A stretch of DNA of 6,125 nt from an uncultured Solirubrobacteraceae bacterium (lineage in GTDB: Bacteria; Actinomycetota; Thermoleophilia; Solirubrobacterales; Solirubrobacteraceae): NCBI GenBank assembly GCA_955652215.1, contig CATPAX010000170.1:1-6125 (forward strand), in the 5' to 3' direction. The notes beneath the pieces are model-generated. The model saw only the letters and a list, made by a program, of their open reading frames with translations, had not been told where the DNA came from and did not search any database. Shown piece after piece: positions 1 through 6,125 of this stretch; the first letter of the stretch is position 1, and every line of letters begins with the position of its first letter. The translations under genes and the position numbers were made by a program.

Positions 1-2
1 AG

Positions 3-92
3 AAGTTCGCCGCGCGAGCGGCGGAGGGCAGGCACTTCCTGCGCGCGCCCTCTATTCCTGCGAGTATCGACCGGCAGGCCAGGATTCATTAG
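3..92 (+). CDS. Possible 3' end of an upstream gene (weak)
   Basis: The frame beginning at base 3 is open from the window edge to a TAG at 90-92 and would give 29 residues, ending in ...SIDRQARIH. Third-position GC is high over the first half and falls near the end. I do not recognise the peptide. A stretch this short is often open by chance in GC-rich DNA, and the two other forward frames are also open across it, so this is only a suggestion that a same-strand gene ends shortly before the protease gene. The alternative is that all of 1-153 is non-coding leader. Confidence 0.2.
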   Translation, partial: KFAARAAEGRHFLRAPSIPASIDRQARIH

Positions 93-96
93 AAGC

Positions 97-108
97 CGGC
101 AAATGCCG
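97..108. repeat. Short inverted repeat in the leader of the protease gene
   Basis: The sequence CGGCAAATGCCG reads as CGGCA-AA-TGCCG, a perfect 5-bp inverted repeat around two bases. It lies about 45 bases upstream of the ATG at 154, in a stretch with lower GC than its surroundings. That position would suit an operator for a dimeric regulator, but a repeat this short can occur by chance. I see no convincing -35/-10 pair around it. Confidence 0.2.
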
Positions 109-142
109 ATTCTCGCAGCATGCGCTACGACCCTTGTACCCT

Positions 143-147
143 GAAGG
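143..147 (+). promoter_or_regulatory. Ribosome binding site of the FtsH-like gene
   Basis: GAAGG lies six bases before the ATG at 154, a good spacing for a modest Shine-Dalgarno sequence. The same frame is closed by a TGA at 142-144, so the protein cannot start further upstream. This fixes the ATG at 154 as the first possible start, and no better site is seen before the next in-frame Met codons. Confidence 0.55.
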
Positions 148-153
148 CAGCGT

Positions 154-2568
154 ATGGCCTACGTTGAAGAGAGTCCGGGGCTCGGGGGGAGAATCAACGA
201 CCACGCGTCCTCGCTCGGACACGAGTGGCGCCGACTCACGCGTGCAGCCACCGCCGTCGCGCTGCTGACGGCGCCGGCGTTCTTCCTCGTCCTCTTCGAG
301 TCCAACCACCTGAGCCTGCTTGGGTCGCTGATCATCACCGCGCTCGCAGTGGTGATGTTCCGAGGCCTGGTCGAGGTCGTGGTCCGCAAGCTCATCCCAT
401 GGCCCAGCCTGTACTCCGCCGACGACAGGCTCAAGCAGGACGACCTGCTCGCCCGCCGCCGGTTCTGGTACTGGCGCTCCATGTTCCGGCGCCTGGCGGT
501 CCTGGCAGTGTTCCTCTTGCTCCTGCTGGCGCTCTGCCAGCTGCTGTTCGCGTTCGCCGGGATCCACGGAGCATTCTTCAACCCGTTCCCCGCGCTACGA
601 AGCATCTACCCCGTCTCGGAGCTGCCTCAGCTGGCCCTGATCTTCGTACAGCTCCCGCTGCTGTTCTTCATCAACTTCGCGATCTTCTTCGGTCCGTTCC
701 TGTTCTTCGCGGTGCGGCAGATCCGATCCTATGAGCCGGGCGATGCCAGCTGGGGAGTGAAGATCGCGGACGTTCGCGGTCAGGCCGAGGCCAAGGAGGA
801 GATCACCCGGGTGATCACGCTCTGGCAGTCGGGGGAGGAGTTCGAGAAGGCCGGCGGCAAGCGCGAGCGAGGCCTGCTTTTCCTCGGTGCGCCCGGGACC
901 GGCAAGACGATGATCTCGAAGGCGATCGCGACGAACTTCAACTGCCCGTTCGTCACCATCCCGGGCTCGGGGTTCGCAGGAATGTTCATCGGTATGGACG
1001 CGCTGACCGTGCAATTCCTGGCCCACAAGGCCCGCAAGCTCGCGCGCAAGTGGGGCGGTCAGTGCATCGTGTTCATCGACGAGATCGACGCGGTCGGAAT
1101 GCGGCGCCAGTCGCTGGGCCCAGGCGGTGGCTCCGCTCAGCCGGAGTCGATTCACGATGTGTGCTTTCACGGCCCGAGCGGCTCGCTGACCGCGACTGGC
1201 GACCTGATCATCGAGTCGCGGGTGTGGCGCGAGCGGCTGTTCGAGGCGCGGGCCGAAACCCAGCTCACCGGTTACGCAACGTTCATGAACCGCGTATCGC
1301 AGCGAATTCAGCGCTTCTATCCGGGCTTTGGGGGGATGAACTCCGGCGGCCAGGCTCTCAACCAGCTACTGGTCGTGATGGACGGGATCGACGAGCCGCC
1401 GGCCTTCAAGAAGTTCTTCACCAACCGCCTCAACACTTTCCTCGATGCGATGTTCGTGATCCCGCGCAAGGTCGGCAAGCTGTCACTGCGTCTGCGGACC
1501 CCCGGACCGCGACCCGAGCAGATCTACTTCATCGGCGCGTGCAACGTGCCGATCTCGATGCTCGATCCCGCCCTGATCCGCCCTGGGCGCATGGGGCGTC
1601 ACATCTGGTTCCGCACGCCGACAAAGGACGACCGCCAGGATATCTTCGACCTCTACCTGACCAAAGTGTCCCACGAGCCCGATCTCGACACCGACCGCCG
1701 CCGGGACGAGCTGGCTCGCATCACCAACGGCTACTCGCCCGCGATGATCGAGCAGTGCTGCTCGATGGCGCTGACGCTCGCCCACTCGGAGGGGCGCCGC
1801 GAGTTCGGGTGGCTCGACATCGTTGAGGCGATGACAACGGTCGAGACCGGTACCGCCCAGAACATCGAGTACGTGCCGGAAGAGACGCGAGCTGTGGCGA
1901 TCCACGAAGCCGGCCACGCCGCAGCGGGGCACGTGTTCCTGGAGAAGGACGTTCTCTCGACCCGGGTTTCGATCCGAAAGCGCGGAGGCTCGCTTGGCCA
2001 CTACCAGGGGATGGAGAAGGACGAGCGGTTCTCCCACTTCCGCGGGCGCGTTCTCGGCAGCCTGATCATGACGCTGGGGGCAATGGCCGCCGAGCACGTG
2101 TTCTACGGCGAGAACTCTCAGGGCGTCAGCGGAGATGTGCAGAGCGCAACGTGGCTTGCGGCGACGATGGTCGGTGTCTGGGGCATGGGTCCCGAGCCCG
2201 TGCACATGCACCTCAGCCAGGAGGACGTAGAGGAGCACGAGCGCGTGATGAAGCGCCTGGAGATGATTGGGTCCGCGATCATGAATCGCGCCAGTACCGG
2301 CAACACGCCATTCGGCGGCGGCGACCCGATCGGGGCGGTGCTCGGCGACCGCGACAAACGGCGCGCTGCCGCACAGCTCCTGGGGCAGGCGTATGTCACC
2401 GCCTACGCGCTGATGGCGGCCAACCGCGAGCCCATCGAGCGAATCGCGGACACGCTCATCGAGCGCAAGGAAATCTACGGCGATGAGGTCACCGACCTGC
2501 TCTCGAGCGTCGGGCTCCAGCGCCCCCCGCTCGACCTGATGGATGACAGGACATGGCCGACGGTGTGA
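154..2568 (+). CDS. Membrane-bound FtsH-like AAA+ ATPase with M41 zinc peptidase domain, divergent
   Basis: This is a predicted ATP-driven membrane protease that unfolds proteins and degrades them on the cytosolic side, by analogy with FtsH. Hydrophobic segments lie at about residues 31-48, 54-77, 113-137 and 160-187, giving four likely membrane passes where FtsH usually has two. The AAA+ module shows Walker A GAPGTGKT (245-252), a pore loop FAGMFIG (274-280) resembling the FtsH F-V-G loop, Walker B IVFIDE (305-310), sensor-1 Asn464, and an IRPGR motif with arginine fingers Arg476 and Arg479. The peptidase domain has HEAGH (584-588), with His584 and His588 as zinc ligands and Glu585 as catalytic base. 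Asp661, in a VSGDVQSAT context, matches the third ligand. All key residues are therefore present and the enzyme looks active. At 804 residues it is longer than the usual 610-680, mainly because of two insertions: about 320-396, after Walker B, and about 413-456, before the sensor-1 strand. The ATG at 154 follows a GAAGG site. The 3' end overlaps the next gene by 16 bases. It is not a typical housekeeping FtsH and is better called an FtsH-like paralogue. Family assignment is firm; substrate is unknown. Confidence 0.95.
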   Translation: MAYVEESPGLGGRINDHASSLGHEWRRLTRAATAVALLTAPAFFLVLFESNHLSLLGSLIITALAVVMFRGLVEVVVRKLIPWPSLYSADDRLKQDDLLARRRFWYWRSMFRRLAVLAVFLLLLLALCQLLFAFAGIHGAFFNPFPALRSIYPVSELPQLALIFVQLPLLFFINFAIFFGPFLFFAVRQIRSYEPGDASWGVKIADVRGQAEAKEEITRVITLWQSGEEFEKAGGKRERGLLFLGAPGTGKTMISKAIATNFNCPFVTIPGSGFAGMFIGMDALTVQFLAHKARKLARKWGGQCIVFIDEIDAVGMRRQSLGPGGGSAQPESIHDVCFHGPSGSLTATGDLIIESRVWRERLFEARAETQLTGYATFMNRVSQRIQRFYPGFGGMNSGGQALNQLLVVMDGIDEPPAFKKFFTNRLNTFLDAMFVIPRKVGKLSLRLRTPGPRPEQIYFIGACNVPISMLDPALIRPGRMGRHIWFRTPTKDDRQDIFDLYLTKVSHEPDLDTDRRRDELARITNGYSPAMIEQCCSMALTLAHSEGRREFGWLDIVEAMTTVETGTAQNIEYVPEETRAVAIHEAGHAAAGHVFLEKDVLSTRVSIRKRGGSLGHYQGMEKDERFSHFRGRVLGSLIMTLGAMAAEHVFYGENSQGVSGDVQSATWLAATMVGVWGMGPEPVHMHLSQEDVEEHERVMKRLEMIGSAIMNRASTGNTPFGGGDPIGAVLGDRDKRRAAAQLLGQAYVTAYALMAANREPIERIADTLIERKEIYGDEVTDLLSSVGLQRPPLDLMDDRTWPTV

Positions 2569-3464
2569 GCAGCCAGGAGCCGGCGGTGCAGTCGAGTGGG
2601 GAGCACGCCGCTCCCGCGCCGGTGAGCGCAGCCGCGAGCGAGCACCGGCACACCGGTATGCGCCGCCCGTCCGGGTCTCCACACTCGCGGAAGTTCGCCG
2701 TTGCGACCGCGATACTCGCGGGAATCGGTGTCGCCGCGGCCGTGGTCTCGATCCTCGTCCTGCTGGCGCCGAGTAGCTCGAGTTCCTCCTCCCTCCCCTG
2801 GGCCCCGTGGAGGGCGCCCGACGGCGGCCTCGCCGGAGAGCAGGAGATCGCAGCTGAGATCGCTCCGTTCTACCGCTCCAGTCCAGCCAGCCAGCTCGCG
2901 GTCGTGACGGTCCAGAACATCGCCTCGGCGACATCTGGCACAACGAGCTCCACCCAGCTCGCGGTGCGCAACCCGACCAGCGGAACGCTGGCAGCGGTTT
3001 CCGGCAACAGCGCTGTCTACAACCTCTGCGGCCTCGGGCCAAACTGCAGCATCACGCCTGGAGCGCCCTCGCACGCCCGGCTGCTGCTACTCCAACGCGA
3101 GGCGATCGAGCTGGCGCTGTATACGTTCAGGTACATCGACTCGGTCCAGAACGTCGTGGTGACCCTGCCCCCTTCACGTGCGACCGTCACTTGCACCGGT
3201 CTGTGCAACTCGATTCACGCCACCACCACCAAGTCGGTCGAGCTCGCGGTTGTGTTCGCCCGCGGGAGCCTCGCGCGCTTCACCGCCCGACCCCTGGACC
3301 AGACGCTCCCGGAGCTGCTCCCGCCGACCGTCCAGCAGATGCAGAGCGCACCGGAGGCTGAGCTCGTCAACGTGATCGCCTCGCAGGCCCTCTTCCAGCA
3401 GCAGCTCGTGCAGGCTCAGAACGGCAGCACTGTCGTCATCCTGAGCCAGGTACCCCCGCAGTAG
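2553..3464 (+). CDS. Single-pass membrane protein with unrecognised extracytoplasmic domain, coupled to the FtsH-like protease
   Basis: I do not recognise this family. The 303-residue product starts with a polar Ala/Ser/Pro/Glu-rich segment (1-35), then a basic patch (Arg37, Arg38, Arg46, Lys47) and a hydrophobic helix at about 48-72. The positive-inside rule puts the N-terminus in the cytosol and the rest outside. A seven-serine linker (74-80) leads to a Trp/Pro segment (WAPWRAP, 82-88) and a folded-looking domain of about 210 residues. Four cysteines sit in two close pairs, C159/C165 and C214/C218, and could form disulfides outside the membrane. The last 40 residues are Gln-rich and predicted helical (QALFQQQLVQAQ), followed by a hydrophobic strand. 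The ATG at 2553 lies inside the end of the protease gene, with a 16-base overlap and only a weak GGA nine bases upstream, which suggests translational coupling. A later Met at 2658 lacks a ribosome site. The role is unknown; a partner, regulator or substrate of the protease is an inference from position only. Confidence 0.88.
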   Translation: MADGVSSQEPAVQSSGEHAAPAPVSAAASEHRHTGMRRPSGSPHSRKFAVATAILAGIGVAAAVVSILVLLAPSSSSSSSLPWAPWRAPDGGLAGEQEIAAEIAPFYRSSPASQLAVVTVQNIASATSGTTSSTQLAVRNPTSGTLAAVSGNSAVYNLCGLGPNCSITPGAPSHARLLLLQREAIELALYTFRYIDSVQNVVVTLPPSRATVTCTGLCNSIHATTTKSVELAVVFARGSLARFTARPLDQTLPELLPPTVQQMQSAPEAELVNVIASQALFQQQLVQAQNGSTVVILSQVPPQ

Positions 3465-3472
3465 CCGGGGGT
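3452..3472. terminator. GC-rich hairpin over the stop codon of the membrane-protein gene
   Basis: ACCCCCG (3452-3458) and CGGGGGT (3466-3472) form a perfect 7-bp stem with a 7-base loop. The loop contains the TAG stop at 3462-3464. The stem would form equally well in RNA from either strand. No T-run follows on either side, so it is not a classical intrinsic terminator; hairpins lacking a U-tract have been proposed to act in GC-rich actinobacteria. It may instead stabilise the 3' end of the mRNA. Confidence 0.35.
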
Positions 3473-3517
3473 CAAGGAGAGCGGGCCGGTCTACTCTGCG
3501 CGCGTCAGCACCGCGGC

Positions 3518-3544
3518 GGGGCTCACTTCGCGCGCGTGAGCTCC
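3518..3544. terminator. Hairpin over the stop codon of the oxidoreductase gene
   Basis: GCTCAC (3521-3526) pairs with GTGAGC (3536-3541) around the 9-base loop TTCGCGCGC. In plus-strand RNA the stem extends through one G-U pair and two G-C pairs to 3518/3544, giving nine pairs. In minus-strand RNA the wobble becomes an A-C mismatch. The stem contains the TGA stop of the minus-strand gene (3525-3523). No T-run follows. It lies where rightward transcripts from the protease operon would run into the convergent gene, so a shared termination role is plausible but unproven. Confidence 0.3.
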
Positions 3545-6125
3545 TCCAGCGCTTGCACGAAGGAGCGGTAGGGCAGCCCGGTGACCTCGTGCAGAGCAGC
3601 CTCACAGGTGCGGTTGCTCGACAAGCAGGCATCGAAGGTCCGCTGATCGAGCTCGCGGGTGACGTCTCGTAGCGCCGATCGTGGCACCTCGGGGTGAAGC
3701 CAGCCGCGGTCTCCCGCCATTCCGCAGCAGCCGCCAGTCGCCGGAATCACAACCTCATCGGCGATCCTGCCAGCGATCGTGGCCAGCTTTCCCGACAGCG
3801 ACAGTTGCTCGGTCGAGCATGTGCAGTGAAGCGCGACCGCCCCAAGTTTCTCGGAGATGGCGAGCCGGTCGAGCACCCGATCGTGCACCCATTGCACCGA
3901 GTCGAGAATCTCGATCCCGTCGACCGTTTCGTGGAGCAGTTGCTGTGCGCAGGAGCTCGCATCGGTGATGACCGGAAGCTTTCCTCCGTCGCTCCAGCGC
4001 TCGAGTGCGCCTCGGATCCGCTCCCCCATCAGCCGGTGCCCGCGCTCGTAGCCCTTCGAGCTCCAGGGCAGCCCGCAGCAATGACCTGGAGCATCCGGTG
4101 GAATCCAGAGCGGCATCCCGGCGCGTTGCGAGACGGCGACGAGGGCTTCCGCCACGGTTGGGTGGGAGGCGCACCAGCGCGGGCTCCCTAACACCCGGTT
4201 GGGACACGCCGGCAGGTATACCGCCGCGGCTCCCTCGCGCAGCGTGAACGGAAGGCTCGGCGGAGCCGCGGGCGGCATGGTCGCTGTCCAGTTGGGCACA
4301 TGCTCAGCCCCGACCCGCGATGCCAGCGCGCTCGTGACGGCTTGCAGGGCCGAGCTGCCGAGGACCCGCTCGGACCTGTGCGCGGCGCGCAGCGACCCGC
4401 GTACGACGCGCTCGAGCTTTCCGAGGTGCCTCGCCGCCGCGAGCGCCAAGCGCTGCGCCCGAGCACTGTGCTGGCTCCCCCGAATCGCCTTGACGAGCTC
4501 TCCGGTGTCGATCGCTACAGGACATGCCCGCTTGCACGAGCCGTCGGCCGCGCACGTCTGAACCGCCTCGTAGTCGTACTGCTCGGAAAGCGCCCGGCGC
4601 ACGGGGGAGCCGACGGCCTGGCGGGCGATCTCGCGACGGACGACGATGCGCTGCCGTGGAGTGGTGGTCACGTTTCGAGACGGGCACACCGGCTCGCAGA
4701 AACCACACTCGATGCACTTCGTGACCTGCTCCTCGATGGCGGGCGCCGACTTCAGATGCCGAAGGTGCGCCTGCGAATCGTTGTTCAGCACCACCCCCGG
4801 AGCAAGGATCCCCTTGGGATCGGCGAGCTGCTTGATCCGCCACATCAGGTCGGTCGCCTTATCCCCCCACTCACGGCGCACGAACGGAGCCATGTTCAGA
4901 CCGGTCCCGTGCTCGGCCTTCAGCGAGCCATCGTATTGGTCCACCACGAGATCGACGAGCTCGTGCATGAACCGGTCGTAGCGCTCGAGGTCAGCTTGCT
5001 CGCCGAGATTCGGAGTCAGCAGGAAGTGCAGGTTGCCCGCGGAGGCGTGCCCGGCGAGACCGGGTAGGAACCCGTGCTCGCGCAACAGCTGCTGGAGGTC
5101 CTTGGCTCCTTCCGCGACGCGTGCGGGCTCGAAGCAGACGTCCTCCATGATCAGCGAAATCCCTTCGGGCCGCATCGCCGCGAACAGGCCGTGCATGCCC
5201 TCGCGGACATGCCACAGCATCGCGATCTCGTCGGGCTCGCGGGTGAACCGAGCCGGCTCCAGCGGGCTGCCGGCTTCGAGGATTGCCAGCGCCTCGCTCT
5301 CTGGCTCGTCGAGCAGGCCCTCGTCATGGGCGCGGAGCTCGACCAGTAGTGCCGCAGAATCGGGCGATAACGCTTTCCAGCGCTCCGGCGTGCCCGGCAT
5401 GTTGTACGCCGCGGCAATCAGCGTCGGCGCGACCATCAGCTCCGTGGCAGTCGCTCCGGCCGCGACCAGCGGCCCGACGGCATGCACGGCCCCGTCGATG
5501 TCCTCGAAGTGGACGAGCGCCAGCGAGCTGTGGCGCGGCCAGGGGACCGTGTCGAACACAGCCTCGGCGATGAACGCCAGCGTGCCCTCTGAACCGACTA
5601 TCAGCCGGCGGAAGATCTCGACAGTCTCCTCGGCATCGAGGAACGCGCACAGCCTGTAACCGGTCGTGTTCTTGATCTGGAACTTCCGCCGAACCCGCTC
5701 CGAGAGCTCGGCGTCAGCACGGAGCTCGTCGCGAATCTGCTCGAGCCCACGCGCTAATTCCGGCGCGGTCGCGGCGAAGCGCTCCGCGGCATCGGGAGCG
5801 GAGGTGTCGATCGCAGTGCCGTCGGCCAGGACGAAGGTCATCGATCGAACGGTGCTGTAGGAGTCGGCGACGATGCCGCAGCGCATGCCCCCGGAGTTGT
5901 TCGCGATCACCCCACCGACACAGGCGATCTCGGTCGATGCGGGGTCGGGTCCGAGCCTGCGCGAGTGCCGAGCGAGCATCCTGTTGACGGTGCCGAGGAC
6001 GACCCCCGGCTGGACCCGGACGCGCAGGCCGCTGTCCTCCACGTGGACGTGCTGCCAATGGCGCCGCACGTCGACGAGCACCGAGTCGCTCTGAGCCTGG
6101 CCGTTCAGCGACGTGCCCCCAGTGC
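3523..6125 (-). CDS. FAD-binding and 4Fe-4S-binding D-2-hydroxyacid dehydrogenase, YdiJ type (5' end outside window)
   Basis: This is a fused flavoprotein/iron-sulfur oxidoreductase that probably oxidises a D-2-hydroxyacid (D-lactate or D-2-hydroxyglutarate) and passes electrons towards the quinone pool. There are 866 complete codons visible; numbering starts at the first, bases 6123-6121. The FAD domain shows GGTSLNGQ (2-9), IANNSGG (73-79) and GSEGT (177-181). The C-terminal part of the oxidase has GHASAGNLHF (358-367) and AEHGTG (403-408), the His/Glu sites that hold a metal in related enzymes. A ferredoxin-like region follows with CIECGFCEPVCP (470-481) and a second motif with Cys524, Asp527, Cys530 and Cys534. 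Two CCG domains follow: Cys640 with CCG 682-684, then HCTC 766-769 with CCG 799-801 and Cys840. E. coli YdiJ is about 1018 residues, so roughly 80-150 N-terminal residues lie beyond the window. A GTG at 6081 is not the start, because conserved FAD-domain sequence continues upstream of it. The gene converges on the protease operon. Family assignment is very sure; the substrate is not. Confidence 0.96.
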   Translation of the reverse strand, partial: TGGTSLNGQAQSDSVLVDVRRHWQHVHVEDSGLRVRVQPGVVLGTVNRMLARHSRRLGPDPASTEIACVGGVIANNSGGMRCGIVADSYSTVRSMTFVLADGTAIDTSAPDAAERFAATAPELARGLEQIRDELRADAELSERVRRKFQIKNTTGYRLCAFLDAEETVEIFRRLIVGSEGTLAFIAEAVFDTVPWPRHSSLALVHFEDIDGAVHAVGPLVAAGATATELMVAPTLIAAAYNMPGTPERWKALSPDSAALLVELRAHDEGLLDEPESEALAILEAGSPLEPARFTREPDEIAMLWHVREGMHGLFAAMRPEGISLIMEDVCFEPARVAEGAKDLQQLLREHGFLPGLAGHASAGNLHFLLTPNLGEQADLERYDRFMHELVDLVVDQYDGSLKAEHGTGLNMAPFVRREWGDKATDLMWRIKQLADPKGILAPGVVLNNDSQAHLRHLKSAPAIEEQVTKCIECGFCEPVCPSRNVTTTPRQRIVVRREIARQAVGSPVRRALSEQYDYEAVQTCAADGSCKRACPVAIDTGELVKAIRGSQHSARAQRLALAAARHLGKLERVVRGSLRAAHRSERVLGSSALQAVTSALASRVGAEHVPNWTATMPPAAPPSLPFTLREGAAAVYLPACPNRVLGSPRWCASHPTVAEALVAVSQRAGMPLWIPPDAPGHCCGLPWSSKGYERGHRLMGERIRGALERWSDGGKLPVITDASSCAQQLLHETVDGIEILDSVQWVHDRVLDRLAISEKLGAVALHCTCSTEQLSLSGKLATIAGRIADEVVIPATGGCCGMAGDRGWLHPEVPRSALRDVTRELDQRTFDACLSSNRTCEAALHEVTGLPYRSFVQALEELTRAK

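Noticed and set aside
52..567. A 171-codon minus-strand open frame across the leader and start of the protease gene
   Set aside because: Its low-complexity Glu/Gln/Arg composition is what the reverse reading of membrane-helix codons gives, and it is antisense to a clear coding region.
1111..1341. Intein or inserted mobile element as the source of the first protease insertion
   Set aside because: The insert is about 75 residues, too short for an intein, has no splice-junction Cys/Ser and His-Asn pattern, and its base composition matches the surrounding gene.
2543..2776. An ATG at 2543 opening a 77-codon frame across the gene junction
   Set aside because: The frame is Arg/Gly-rich with no membrane segment or domain, while the frame starting at 2553 gives a coherent membrane protein running to 3464.
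1483..3042. A 519-codon open frame on the minus strand across the protease and partner genes
   Set aside because: It lies antisense to two well-supported genes, is rich in Arg/Pro/His, as GC-rich shadow frames are, and shows no recognisable domain.
2891..3250. The 10-base sequence AGCTCGCGGT occurring at 2893, 2956 and 3241
   Set aside because: It encodes (Q/E)LAV in the same frame each time; the spacing is irregular and the similarity does not extend, so shared codon preference explains it better than a functional repeat.
4300..5067. A 255-codon plus-strand open frame inside the oxidoreductase region
   Set aside because: It is antisense to conserved flavin and iron-sulfur motifs and looks like a shadow frame.
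6079..6081. GTG at 6081 as start codon of the oxidoreductase
   Set aside because: The frame stays open to the window edge and encodes GGTSLNGQ, a conserved FAD-domain motif, just upstream; the true start is outside the window.

Overview
The window is GC-rich, with strongly GC-biased third codon positions, and carries three large genes packed tightly together. The base composition, the unusual FtsH-like protease and the long fused flavin/iron-sulfur oxidoreductase suggest a high-GC actinobacterium. Thermoleophilia (Solirubrobacterales/Gaiellales) is my best guess; it rests on memory of similar proteins and I could not check it.

Layout. Bases 1-153 hold no certain gene. A short open frame ending at base 92 may be the tail of an upstream gene, and a weak Shine-Dalgarno sequence precedes the first real start. 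Bases 154-2568 (+) encode an 804-residue membrane AAA+ ATPase with an M41 (FtsH-type) zinc peptidase domain. It departs from ordinary FtsH in having about four N-terminal membrane segments and two long insertions inside the AAA+ module. Bases 2553-3464 (+) encode a 303-residue protein with one membrane segment and an unrecognised, probably extracytoplasmic, cysteine-containing domain. Its start overlaps the end of the protease gene by 16 bases, so the two are very likely translated together. Bases 3523-6125 (-) encode most of a FAD-binding and Fe-S-binding D-2-hydroxyacid dehydrogenase of the YdiJ type. This gene converges on the first pair and runs off the right edge before its start codon. 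The 58 bp between the convergent genes is bordered by two GC-rich hairpins, each overlapping one of the stop codons.

How the genes work together. The first two look like a co-translated membrane proteolysis module: a hexameric ATPase/protease facing the cytosol, and a single-pass membrane protein that could be a partner, adaptor or substrate. That pairing is inferred from the overlap alone. The oxidoreductase on the other strand is a separate unit that probably feeds electrons from a D-2-hydroxyacid into the respiratory chain; nothing in the sequence links it to the protease. No tRNA, rRNA, CRISPR array, insertion sequence or prophage gene was seen. The most novel element is the protease and its unknown partner.
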